In this document: positions 26,359-34,221 of the stretch, piece by piece
How the letters are laid out: every line of letters begins with the position of its first letter
How positions within the stretch are numbered: position 1 is the first letter of the stretch
From: CAIMWS01 sp964409245
Lineage (GTDB): Bacteria; Verrucomicrobiota; Verrucomicrobiia; Limisphaerales; UBA1319
Assembly: GCA_964409245.1 (NCBI GenBank)
Contig: CAYPCQ010000021.1
Span: forward strand, 22,661-86,660
Reading direction: 5' to 3'
Length of the DNA: 64,000 nt
The notes under the pieces: generated by a model
What the model saw: only the letters and a program-made list of their open reading frames with translations
Told to the model about the DNA's origin: nothing
The model's database searches: none
Made by a program: the position numbers and the translations under genes

Positions 26359-28293
26359 TTATTTGCCGGCCTTGTTCCGGGCCTGAGTGGCCAGGTTCCG
26401 GGTGCGCTTGGCAAGATCCTCGCTGGCGGTGGCCTGCCCGGCTTTTTCCAGGGCTTCCACGAGCCTGGCGCCAGCCTCCGTGGTCACCTTGCCCTGCACG
26501 AGCGGATTGGCCACCGACACAATGGCCGTGCTGGCCTCTTCCTTGGTCTCGGCATTGTCCAGGCAGGGAATGATCAGGGCCAGGGACTCCAGTTTCGGAA
26601 TGCCGCCCAGCGCCCCAAGCAGGAGCTTTTTCTGGTCGGTGGCCTGGGCCAAATCGACTGCCTGGCGGCACATGGCCAGCCGCTGGTCAGCGGGGAGGTC
26701 GGGATTGGCCGCCATGCCCAGGTAGGCCCGCAGGCAGAGGGTCTTGTCGCTGTCGCTCGCCGCATTCCTGGCGAATTGCAACAGGTCGGGTGCGGCGTCG
26801 GCGGTCTTCCAGGCGCCCAGGACGCGGATGGCGGCGGCGTGCAGGTCCGCATTGGCATCGGCGGCGGCTTCGCGCACGGTTTTCAGCGCGGTGGCGCCAC
26901 CCAGGGAGCCGAGCACGCGCAGCAGGAGGCTTTTCTGGGCCGTCGCGGCCTGGCTGAAGCGGGTGATCACCGGATCCACGCAGGATTCCGGCTTGGCGGC
27001 CTTGGCACAGATATCATTGATGGCCTGCTCCAGCGCGTCCAGGTCGGCTGGCTCCCGCAGGCGGCCGGCCAGGTCGAGCACGGCATCGAGCTTGGCGGGC
27101 GTCCCCAACTCACCGAGCTTGCGGAGGGCGGCGGGGCGGATCTGGGCCTCGTCGCCAGTGGCGGCCTCCAACAAAACGGGCACGGCGGAAGCCATGCGCC
27201 GGCGGCCCATGAGATCGATGGCAGTCAGGCGCGCTTTGGCATCCTGGCTGTCGAACATTTTTTCCACCGCCGCATCGGCTTCGGGGATGGTGAGGCTGGC
27301 CAGGCCTTCCTGGGCGGCCTGGGCGATCTCGCGATCGGAGTCGGCCAGCAATCCGGCCAGCGATTTGAGGGCAGCGGCGTTCCCGATCTCCGGCAGCGTC
27401 CGGAGGGCGGCGAGACGGACGGCCTTCTCACCGGTTTTGGCGAGATTGGCCAGCGTGGCCACCCCGCCGGCTTCACCGCGGCGGCCCAGGGCCCAGATCA
27501 CGAGGATCTGGCGATCCGCGGACAGGTTGGCGGCTTCAGCGGTGAGGGCACGGGTCACCTCGGCGCCCGGCAACTCAAGGGAGGTGCGGACGGCGGCCGC
27601 GAAGAGGAGGTATTCCTCGTTGCGCAGCTGCTTGCGGAGCAAAGCCACCCCTTCCCGCTGGCGGGCCAGGATGGCTCCGCGCACGGCGGCGGTGCGCACC
27701 TGGTGCGGAGCCTCGCCCAAAGCGGCGAGGCAGTCATAGATGGCGACGGACAGCTCCCGCCCGCCTTGGCCAGCCAGAGCCTCAGCACCGCGGAGCAGTC
27801 CTTCACAGAAAGCCAGCTGCCGGGTGTCGGAGGTCTCGGGCAAAGCCGCCAGCAAGGCCTGGGTGGACTGCGGGGTGCCGATTTTGCCCAGCGCCCGGGC
27901 AGCCGCCACGGCCACCAGCTCATCGGAGTCCTTGAGCTTTTTGGCGAGCGCCTCCACGGCCCGGGCATCGCGCCGCACGCCCAGGCTGCCGATGACCCCC
28001 ACCAGGGGGCGTCCTTTCAGCTGGTCCAGCGCCTCGCGCAAAGCGGCGTCCACCGCGGGATCGGCGATGGTTTCCAGGGCGTAGCGGGCCATGTGGGAAT
28101 GCTCCTCGTCACTGAGCAAAGCCGCCAGCAGCGCCACGGATTCCCGGGTGCCGGTGATGGCCAGCTGCCGGCAGGCATCGGCCACCTTTTTGTTGATTTG
28201 ATCCTGGACGGGGGTTTTCTGGGCGAAAACCGGCAAAGCCAGGGCGAGCAGCAGGGCGGAAGCCCGGCCGGTATGAATCGAGAATAAATGCAT
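26359..28293 (-). CDS. exported HEAT-repeat protein
   Basis: The 644-residue protein has a signal peptide (MHLFSIHTGRASALLLALAL, ending near VFA) and then Ala/Leu-rich helical repeats of 30-40 residues along its whole length. Examples are SVALLAALLSDEEHSHMARY, DELVAVAAARALGKIG, KAVRLAALRTLPEIGNAAAL and DAKARLTAIDLMGRR, which match the HEAT/PBS-lyase repeat pattern. Such solenoids mediate protein contacts and have no catalytic residues. It lies 31 nt downstream of the Gfo/Idh/MocA gene on the same strand, so the two are probably co-transcribed. A periplasmic scaffold role is inferred only. Confidence 0.85.
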   Translation of the reverse strand: MHLFSIHTGRASALLLALALPVFAQKTPVQDQINKKVADACRQLAITGTRESVALLAALLSDEEHSHMARYALETIADPAVDAALREALDQLKGRPLVGVIGSLGVRRDARAVEALAKKLKDSDELVAVAAARALGKIGTPQSTQALLAALPETSDTRQLAFCEGLLRGAEALAGQGGRELSVAIYDCLAALGEAPHQVRTAAVRGAILARQREGVALLRKQLRNEEYLLFAAAVRTSLELPGAEVTRALTAEAANLSADRQILVIWALGRRGEAGGVATLANLAKTGEKAVRLAALRTLPEIGNAAALKSLAGLLADSDREIAQAAQEGLASLTIPEADAAVEKMFDSQDAKARLTAIDLMGRRRMASAVPVLLEAATGDEAQIRPAALRKLGELGTPAKLDAVLDLAGRLREPADLDALEQAINDICAKAAKPESCVDPVITRFSQAATAQKSLLLRVLGSLGGATALKTVREAAADANADLHAAAIRVLGAWKTADAAPDLLQFARNAASDSDKTLCLRAYLGMAANPDLPADQRLAMCRQAVDLAQATDQKKLLLGALGGIPKLESLALIIPCLDNAETKEEASTAIVSVANPLVQGKVTTEAGARLVEALEKAGQATASEDLAKRTRNLATQARNKAGK

Positions 28294-28324
28294 GGTAATA
28301 ATCCTTTCCTGGTTGAGTGATCGC

Positions 28325-29689
28325 TTAGAAAATCCACGGTTCGCGCATCGCGCGCGAGCGCAGCCGATTGGCCTCCGGATCGTTGATGAACTCCTCCTTC
28401 ACCGGGTCGAACTTCATGTCCCGCTTCAGCCACATGCAGATGTTGGCGGCATGCACGGTGGTCATGCTGCGGTGCATCATCACGGGGTTGGCCACCGTGA
28501 GGCGGCGCGACTTGATGCAGTTGAAATAATCGCGCACATGGCTCATCGGCCGCTGGGTGCGCCCCATGTAATCCTGCACCAATTTCTTGAAATCGGCCAT
28601 CATGGCCGGATCCGAAACGTCCGGCTTGGAATAGCCATCCGCCACCGATACCCAGCCTTCGGTGCCCTCGTAGCGGACGCCACAGGATCCGCGCCAGCCC
28701 TCCTTCTGCAGCACCATCTGGATGCCGTTGGCGAACCGCGTGACCATCCCCTCCCCAAAGGCGTTGTTGACATACTGGTATTCGATCGCCGAGGTGTCCG
28801 CCGCGCCGATCGCCACCTGGCACTGGGCGAAGGTGTGGGCGCCCCACTCGCCGATGCAGCTCGTGTGGAAGTCGTAATGGCCGCGCCAGCCGCCGCTGAC
28901 ATAGCTGGGGTTGTAAGGACGCCATGGGCAGGGCCCGAGCCATTGGTCCCAATCCACCTCATCGCGGGAAGGCTCCGGCTGGGCCGGCAGCCAGTCGTGG
29001 CGCATCTCCGCGGCGTCCCACGGGGCGATGTGCGCGCGGACGGTGTGCACCTTGCCCAGGCGGCCAAGCCGGAACAATTCGTTGGCGAAAGTGAAGTTGG
29101 CCTCGCTGAGGCGCTGGGTGCCGGTCTGGTAGATGCGGCCGTAGCGGCGCGCCGTCTCCACCACCGCCTGGCCTTCGGCCACCGTCATGGAGGATGGCTT
29201 CTCCGAATACACATCCTTGCCCGCCCGCATGGCCATCACGGAGGCCAGGGCATGCCAGCGGTCGCCGGTGGCGATCAGCAAAGCGTCGATATCCGTGCGC
29301 CGGGCGAGGAAGTCCCGGATGTCACGGTAAACCTGGCAATCCTGAGTCCCGTAGTGGTTGTCGATCGTCCGTTTGACCGCTTCGCGCTGCGCTTTCTTGG
29401 CGTCGCAAACCGCGACGAACTGCACATCCTTTTCCGGCAGCATCCAGCCGAGGACGCCGGATCCGCGACCGCCGATGCCCAAGCCGGCCATGATGATCCG
29501 CTCGCTGGGGGGAACGGTCCCGTTGCGGCCGAGCACCGATATGGGCACGATGCTGGGTGCGGCCAGGCCGCAGGCCACGGCGGCCAGGAAATTCCGGCGG
29601 CTCAGGCTTGAAGGCGGTTTCTGTTTGCTGGGCAAAGCAGGAGCTTCGGCATCCGGGCGAAGCCTCCGGGGTATTTGATTGTGTAACAT
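28325..29689 (-). CDS. Tat-exported Gfo/Idh/MocA-family oxidoreductase
   Basis: The 454-residue protein starts at the ATG at 29689. A twin-arginine signal, SRRNFLAAVACGLAAPSIV, begins near residue 30. The Rossmann domain follows: IIMAGLGIGGRGSG is the NAD(P)-binding glycine loop, FVAVCDAKKAQ comes after beta-2, and YSEKPSSMTVAEGQAVVE contains the conserved EKP of the family. The C-terminal domain has WRGHYDFHTSCIGEWGAH, in which the paired His and Asp resemble the substrate pocket. Family members oxidise or epimerise sugars and inositols. Tat export of cofactor-bearing Gfo/Idh/MocA proteins is common in Verrucomicrobiota and Planctomycetota. Substrate unknown. The HEAT-repeat gene follows closely downstream. 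Confidence 0.9.
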   Translation of the reverse strand: MLHNQIPRRLRPDAEAPALPSKQKPPSSLSRRNFLAAVACGLAAPSIVPISVLGRNGTVPPSERIIMAGLGIGGRGSGVLGWMLPEKDVQFVAVCDAKKAQREAVKRTIDNHYGTQDCQVYRDIRDFLARRTDIDALLIATGDRWHALASVMAMRAGKDVYSEKPSSMTVAEGQAVVETARRYGRIYQTGTQRLSEANFTFANELFRLGRLGKVHTVRAHIAPWDAAEMRHDWLPAQPEPSRDEVDWDQWLGPCPWRPYNPSYVSGGWRGHYDFHTSCIGEWGAHTFAQCQVAIGAADTSAIEYQYVNNAFGEGMVTRFANGIQMVLQKEGWRGSCGVRYEGTEGWVSVADGYSKPDVSDPAMMADFKKLVQDYMGRTQRPMSHVRDYFNCIKSRRLTVANPVMMHRSMTTVHAANICMWLKRDMKFDPVKEEFINDPEANRLRSRAMREPWIF

Positions 29690-29748
29690 GCCGTCTTTTA
29701 TAAGCCCTGCCTGGGAAAAGGGAAACAAATTTCAGCCCGCGCACAATG

Positions 29749-29781
29749 AAAAACCCAGCCTCTCAACAAGGCTGGGTTTTT
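29749..29781 (-). terminator. rho-independent terminator of the RRM gene
   Basis: AAAAACCCAGCC (29749-29760) pairs perfectly with GGCTGGGTTTTT (29770-29781) around a 9-nt loop. On the minus strand the stem runs into a T-rich end, 36 nt after the RRM stop codon. Confidence 0.85.
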
Positions 29782-29816
29782 AAAGGTTGATGCTAACGGA
29801 TTTCCCGCTGGGGAAA

Positions 29817-30191
29817 TTACCGGCGACCCCGGGGTCCGCGCCCCCAATCCCGGCCACCACCGCCACCACCGCCACCACCGCCGCCGCCACTGCTGCGGTG
29901 ACCGCCACCGCCGCCGCCGCCGCCACCGCCAAAAGGACGCTCCTCACGGGGACGAGCGATATTGACAGTCAACTTGCGCCCTTGGAAATCACGTCCGTTG
30001 AAAGCGTCAATCGCCTTCTGGGCATCTTCGTCAGATGCCATCTCAACGAAACCGAATCCGCGGGATTTGGCCGTGAAACGATCCAACAGGATATTGACGG
30101 AAACCACGCTGGCGGCTGTGGCAAAATAATCCTGGAGATCATTTTCGGTGGTGTCGTGGCTCAGATTGCCCACAAACAACTTGTTATTCAT
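29817..30191 (-). CDS. glycine-rich RNA-binding protein (single RRM)
   Basis: The 124-residue protein begins with an RRM domain (residues 2-80) with RNP2 as KLFVGNL and RNP1 as SRGFGFVEM. The tail (from about residue 85) is almost pure glycine with a few R, H, S and D, ending in RGPRGRR. This is the layout of bacterial Rbp proteins of cyanobacteria and the PVC group, which bind RNA and are often cold- or stress-responsive. It has its own terminator at 29749-29781 and about 170 nt of AT-rich leader upstream, so it is probably monocistronic. The poly-glycine tract is a low-complexity GGC/GGT run in the DNA and its length may vary between strains. Confidence 0.93.
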   Translation of the reverse strand: MNNKLFVGNLSHDTTENDLQDYFATAASVVSVNILLDRFTAKSRGFGFVEMASDEDAQKAIDAFNGRDFQGRKLTVNIARPREERPFGGGGGGGGGGHRSSGGGGGGGGGGGGRDWGRGPRGRR

Positions 30192-30363
30192 TGTATCTTT
30201 TTACTTTTTTGTGTCCGTCAGGCGACCGCTCTCCACTATGGAAAACGAACTATCACCATACACAACTTAACCGGGGGCACTCATAAACCTGGCCGCTGGG
30301 TTAACGGACGCCTTCAATTTGCCCTATTTCCAAGGATAATGCAAGCGCAAAACGGATAATTCG

Positions 30364-31050
30364 TCAGGCGAATAGCCGGGCGATGAAAAAGGCGGCTCCC
30401 GCCGCCAAACCGCCGACACAAGTGGTTTGCAGGGAGCTTTTTAAGCGGGAAACACCGGTGAAATGCCCTTTGCCAAAACCGAACCCCGCCAAGGCCATTA
30501 ACGTTACCACCACCGATATCGCCAATCCCCGCTGGGAATCTTCCACGAGCATATACGGCAGCAGCGGCACCAAGCCCCCCACCACATAGGAGCCGGCGAT
30601 GGTGACGGCGCTTTGCACGGCTCGCTTGGGATCAGGCTCCTCCAACCCCAGCTCGAAGCGCATCATGAAATCCCGCCAGGCGAGGGGATTTTGCTTGAGC
30701 GCATTGGTGATCGGGGTGGCTTCCTCCTCCGATAACCCGTATTGTTTGAAAACATCCAGGACTTCCTGGGTTTCGACAGCCGGTTTTTCAATGATCTCAG
30801 CTTCCTCGCGGCGCAGCTCATTGCGGTAATGCTCCGCCTCGCTTTTGGCCGCCAGGTATCCGCCCAAGCCCATGGCGATGGAGCCGGCGGCAATTTCGGC
30901 CAGGCCGGCGGCGACCACCAGGTGCGTGGAAGTCAGCGCGCCGGAAATTCCAGCCGCCAGCGCGAACGGCACTGTCAAGCCATCCGCCATGCCAATCACT
31001 ACGTCACGGACCACCTCGCCGCCCGTAAAATGTTTTTCCAGATGTTGCAT
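30364..31050 (-). CDS. VIT1/CCC1-family iron/manganese transporter
   Basis: The 228-residue inner-membrane protein has four to five hydrophobic segments: VVIGMADGLTVPFALAAG, HLVVAAGLAEIAAGSIAMG, VQSAVTIAGSYVVGGLVPLL, GLAISVVVTLMALAGFG and a last one at the C-terminus. The first helix has the DGLTVPFAL signature of the vacuolar iron transporter family. Between helices 2 and 3 is a charged cytosolic domain (KSEAEHYRNELRREEAEIIE) that in VIT1 binds metal with Glu residues. It probably exports Fe2+ or Mn2+. The downstream end is only 3 nt before AT-rich DNA, and the BadF-type kinase gene lies 67 nt upstream on the same strand. Confidence 0.9.
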   Translation of the reverse strand: MQHLEKHFTGGEVVRDVVIGMADGLTVPFALAAGISGALTSTHLVVAAGLAEIAAGSIAMGLGGYLAAKSEAEHYRNELRREEAEIIEKPAVETQEVLDVFKQYGLSEEEATPITNALKQNPLAWRDFMMRFELGLEEPDPKRAVQSAVTIAGSYVVGGLVPLLPYMLVEDSQRGLAISVVVTLMALAGFGFGKGHFTGVSRLKSSLQTTCVGGLAAGAAFFIARLFA

Positions 31051-31117
31051 TTTTAAATCAGTTGTTAAGCTGGACGTTCCACGGATTTGGCCAGGCTGGC
31101 CCCCCGGCAGGTTCTTA

Positions 31118-32119
31118 TCATGGGGTTTGGGGGGCCGGTTGCGCCAGACGCTGGCTGCTCTCCAGCAGGTTTTTCGCGAACTGGGGAGTCACTTCCAGGC
31201 CACGGGAACCCATCGCCAGGGCCGCGGCCCCTAAAACGGGCGGCAACTGTGCCTGGCACAGCTGGATCGGATAGGCCTGGTTCAAATGTTTGAGCAGGCT
31301 TTCCCGGACCAGCCCGTTCCTGGTCACCACGCTGCCGTTCAAGAACAGCGGCGCGGGCCGGATTTTCAGGCCGCATAGCTGCAGGGCGGTTTGCGCCTGC
31401 CGCGCCAATTCCCGGCCGGCCCGCTGGCAGATTTGCTGAAAAACCGGATCCTCCCCGCCCTCCGCGGAAAGAAAACCAGCCAGGGCGGCGAATTTATCCT
31501 TGGAAAATTTGGAGCCGTAAAAGACCGGGACAATATCCGTCAGATCCTTCACCTCAAACCAGCGGCACACCAGGTCGATGAGGCTGGTCTGCGGCCCCAG
31601 GCCTTCCACCGCCGCGATCGCGGCCTTGGCGGATTCCAGCGCGATCCAATAAGCGCCGCCCGCATCGCCCAGGATGTGCCCCCAGCCGCCCACCTGGGAA
31701 AATTCCCCCGCCTCATTCTGCGCCACCGTGATGGATCCCGTGCCGCCGGTGACCAGCACCCCCGGGCCGCCCAGCGTCGCCCCGTGGAAGGCCGTCAGGC
31801 AATCGCTCACCAGGCGCGTGCGGAAAAGAGGCAAAATGCCCTTGCAGAGCAGCTCCTTCTGCATTTCGGTGGCCTCGGCAAACAGCGCGGCGCAGCCGAT
31901 CACCACCGAGGCGAACTCATTCTGCAATGGCAGCTTTAATTCCAGGGCTTTGACCAGCTGGTTGAGGTTGCGGCGCGCCTCCACCATGCTCGACCCCAGG
32001 AAGCTCAACGACCCGGACTGGGCAAAAGCCAGCACCCTGGCATCCGAATCCACCGCAATGCCATAGCTATAGGTAGCTCCGCCATCGATCCCGATCATCA
32101 CCGGCAAACGGTCATGCAT
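31118..32119 (-). CDS. BadF/BadG/BcrA/BcrD-type ATPase, probable N-acetylhexosamine kinase
   Basis: The 333-residue protein is an ASKHA-fold kinase. MIGIDGGATYSYGIAVDSD is the phosphate-1 loop at the N-terminus, and VLVTGGTGSITVAQN near 120 is the second phosphate-binding loop, followed by GGWGHILGDAGGAYWIAL, typical of GlcNAc kinases of this family. No iron-sulfur cluster cysteines of the benzoyl-CoA reductase activators are seen, which favours a sugar kinase. The ATG at 32119 is chosen because it leads directly into the conserved fold; the upstream open frame is not conserved-looking. It shares the strand with the VIT1 gene and is divergent from the structured RNA. Confidence 0.8.
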   Translation of the reverse strand: MHDRLPVMIGIDGGATYSYGIAVDSDARVLAFAQSGSLSFLGSSMVEARRNLNQLVKALELKLPLQNEFASVVIGCAALFAEATEMQKELLCKGILPLFRTRLVSDCLTAFHGATLGGPGVLVTGGTGSITVAQNEAGEFSQVGGWGHILGDAGGAYWIALESAKAAIAAVEGLGPQTSLIDLVCRWFEVKDLTDIVPVFYGSKFSKDKFAALAGFLSAEGGEDPVFQQICQRAGRELARQAQTALQLCGLKIRPAPLFLNGSVVTRNGLVRESLLKHLNQAYPIQLCQAQLPPVLGAAALAMGSRGLEVTPQFAKNLLESSQRLAQPAPQTP

Positions 32120-32258
32120 GTCTGCTGGTCTGCCAAGCCCCGGCGGTTTTGTCGAGGCTAACTGAAGGGAAAATCCAGCCTGGCCATCATCCCCCGCCCC
32201 CGGCCGGAATGCCCTTTGGTTGCAGAAAAACAGCTTGCATCCCGGACCTGCCTCGGGC

Positions 32259-32286
32259 TTGATTGGGGGTGGAACAAAGATATGTA
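32259..32286 (+). promoter_or_regulatory. candidate sigma-70-type promoter for the structured RNA
   Basis: TTGATT (32259-32264) and TATGTA (32281-32286) are separated by 16 nt, and the start point would be about 32293. The surrounding DNA (32281-32310) is unusually AT-rich for this genome. Confidence 0.45.
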
Positions 32287-32328
32287 AATAACAAAACAAC
32301 AAATATTTAGCGTAGCAACGGCTATGGT

Positions 32329-32458
32329 CTCATCGAAAACCGCCAGTTTTACGACTCAGAAGACCGTCCGAGCGCGCACCCCCCTGGGTGCGGCTTGGCG
32401 TATTCTTCTGAAGGTTGCCTGGCGGTACCTCGATGAGGGTGCGTTGAGTTCGCACCCT
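32329..32458 (+). ncRNA. rod-shaped structured RNA followed by a terminator-like hairpin
   Basis: Five nested helices lie in line. P1 is 32329-32336 with 32430-32437, P2 is 32339-32346 with 32419-32426, and P3 is 32357-32363 with 32404-32410. P4 is 32368-32373 with 32393-32398 (one G-U pair), and P5 is 32375-32381 with 32386-32392 around a CCCT loop. All pairs except one are Watson-Crick, giving 36 bp in 109 nt with an asymmetric central bubble between P2 and P3. A separate hairpin, AGGGTGCG at 32436-32443 with CGCACCCT at 32451-32458, is followed by CTTTGTTT and shares two bases with P1, so the two may compete. The frame shows no convincing ORF. It may be a 6S-like regulatory RNA, a riboswitch or leader of the LamG gene 38 nt downstream, or a new class. 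I cannot match it to a family by eye. Confidence 0.7.
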
Positions 32459-32495
32459 CTTTGTTTCCCGTGGCAGCGCCAGGAAGGGACACATT

Positions 32496-33947
32496 ATGTG
32501 GTCTAAAATTGCATTGCCGGCAGTGATGCTGGCCTTCATGGGGTTATTCGTCAGCTCCACCCAAGCCCAGCGGACAGCCACCGCCCTGCCCACGGTGGTC
32601 AACGGTTTTGTGGTGGCCATCACCATCACCGATGGCGGCGCCGGGTATGCCAATCCGCCAACCGTAACCATTTCTGGCGGCGGCGGCAGCGGGGCCATCG
32701 CGGTGGCCACCCTCAGCAATGGATCAGTCAGCCAAATCATTGTCACCGATTCCGGCAGCGGATACACCAACACTCCCACCGTGGCCCTTTCCTCCCCCGC
32801 CAAGGCGGCCACGGGAACTGCCACAGTGGTGAACGGATTCGTGGTGGCCATCACCGTGAACGATGGCGGATCAGGGTATGGCACACCTCCGGCAGTGGCA
32901 ATTGCCGGCGGCGGCGGCAGCGGGGCCACCGCCGTGGCCACCATTGCCAGCGGAAAGGTGGACAAAATCATCGTCGAGAACGCCGGCCGCAATTACACCA
33001 CCATACCAATGGTGGCCATCGCGGCACCGCAATCCGCATCATCCCCCTTCACCGAGGGGTTGGTGGCCTATTACCCATTCAATGGGAATGCCCATGACGA
33101 GAGCGGAACCGGCCAGCACGGGGCTTTGCACGGCACGGTGAATTTCGGCCAGGATCGCTTCGGCAAAATGAACAGCGCCGCGCTTTTTTCCACAAATCAG
33201 CCTGGTTTTGTCCATGTTTCGGGAAAATATTTCCCAACCGGAAATGCTCCCCGCAGCCTCACGTTTTGGATCAAGCCCGATTACGCCGGGATGCCGGGTT
33301 TTGTTTTTTCCGGTCCCGGTGATGACGGCAAATTTCATCAGAAATCAGAACTCCTCTACTATGGGGATTCAAACCAAGCGGCTTTTTCTTTTGACTTTCA
33401 CCTCATCCGTGACAACGGATTTATGTCTCACGTTGCCACAACTGTGCCGTGGACGCCAGATCCCAATCAACCTCCACCAGTGTATGCTTGGCATATCTTT
33501 AATGAAAATCTTGAATGGCATCAAATTAGCATCGTGAACGACGGCACCTTTGGATCCTTATATTTCGACGGGAGTGAGGTGGATTTCAAAGCGTGGAGCA
33601 TCAACACCAAAGGAAATGAACTGTTAATTGGCCAGGTACCATGGGGAAACCAATACGCGGGTTTTATTGACGATTTCCGTGTTTATAACCGAGCCCTTTC
33701 CACCCAGGAAATCCAAGATCTTTATTACTACGAAGCGCCGGAACAGCCATGGCTCACCGTCAACGTGAAAACGGTCCAGGTCCGGATGCACGTAAAAGCC
33801 GCCAGGAAGTACCAATTGGAGGCTTCGCTGGACCTGAAAACCTGGGCCAAGGCGGGAGAAGCCTTCGTGGCCGTTTCCGCCGAAACAGTCCAGGAATTCG
33901 ACGCCGTGGAAGTGGGCCGGTATTTCCGGCTGTCCGAAGCGCCTTAA
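32496..33947 (+). CDS. secreted LamG/concanavalin-fold protein with two glycine-rich beta units
   Basis: The 483-residue protein has a strong ribosome site (AGGAAGGGA at 32481-32489) before its ATG and a signal peptide ending near TQA. Residues about 26-155 contain two copies of the unit seen once in the protein at 20498-21652: ITDGGAGYANPPTVTISG...GGGGSGA and VNDGGSGYGTPPAVAIAG...GGGGSGA. A LamG domain follows (about 185-410: GLVAYYPFNGNAHDESG and FIDDFRVYNRALSTQEIQDL), then the shared tail (KTVQVRMHVKAARKYQLEAS, GRYFRLSE). The two proteins are clear paralogues that differ in repeat number. It is separated from the upstream structured RNA by a hairpin and has its own terminator. Confidence 0.88.
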   Translation: MWSKIALPAVMLAFMGLFVSSTQAQRTATALPTVVNGFVVAITITDGGAGYANPPTVTISGGGGSGAIAVATLSNGSVSQIIVTDSGSGYTNTPTVALSSPAKAATGTATVVNGFVVAITVNDGGSGYGTPPAVAIAGGGGSGATAVATIASGKVDKIIVENAGRNYTTIPMVAIAAPQSASSPFTEGLVAYYPFNGNAHDESGTGQHGALHGTVNFGQDRFGKMNSAALFSTNQPGFVHVSGKYFPTGNAPRSLTFWIKPDYAGMPGFVFSGPGDDGKFHQKSELLYYGDSNQAAFSFDFHLIRDNGFMSHVATTVPWTPDPNQPPPVYAWHIFNENLEWHQISIVNDGTFGSLYFDGSEVDFKAWSINTKGNELLIGQVPWGNQYAGFIDDFRVYNRALSTQEIQDLYYYEAPEQPWLTVNVKTVQVRMHVKAARKYQLEASLDLKTWAKAGEAFVAVSAETVQEFDAVEVGRYFRLSEAP

Positions 33948-33962
33948 GCCTGCCGTTTCCGC

Positions 33963-33996
33963 AAAGCCCCGCCAGCCATTACCGCCGGGGCTTTTT
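33963..33996 (+). terminator. rho-independent terminator of the LamG gene
   Basis: AAAGCCCCG (33963-33971) pairs with CGGGGCTTT (33986-33994) and the stem ends in a T5 run (33992-33996). It lies 16 nt after the LamG stop codon. Confidence 0.85.
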
Positions 33997-34221
33997 CATG
34001 GCTCCACTGGATTTTCCCCTCCGCCGAAGCCGCACCTTTGGCCGGTGGCGGTTTGCCTTTCGCCCGAAGAATCCCGGCCCGCCAGGCTGTTTTCCGCTTT
34101 GCAGCCCAGCCGGGTTTTGGGCGCTGGGCTGTCAAACCGGGATTTTTGTGTTTGCTTAATTCCCACCTGTTTTTATAAACGAGGTGGAATACGAGGATTG
34201 GAAGCGATATCTAAGGCGAGC

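Noticed and set aside
29849..29935. GGC/GGT repeats as a satellite or CRISPR-like array
   Set aside because: They encode the glycine-rich tail of the RRM protein and have no spacer structure.
32329..32458. Firm assignment as 6S RNA or a known riboswitch
   Set aside because: The rod with bubble is suggestive, but the length is short and I could not match conserved 6S or riboswitch bases by eye.
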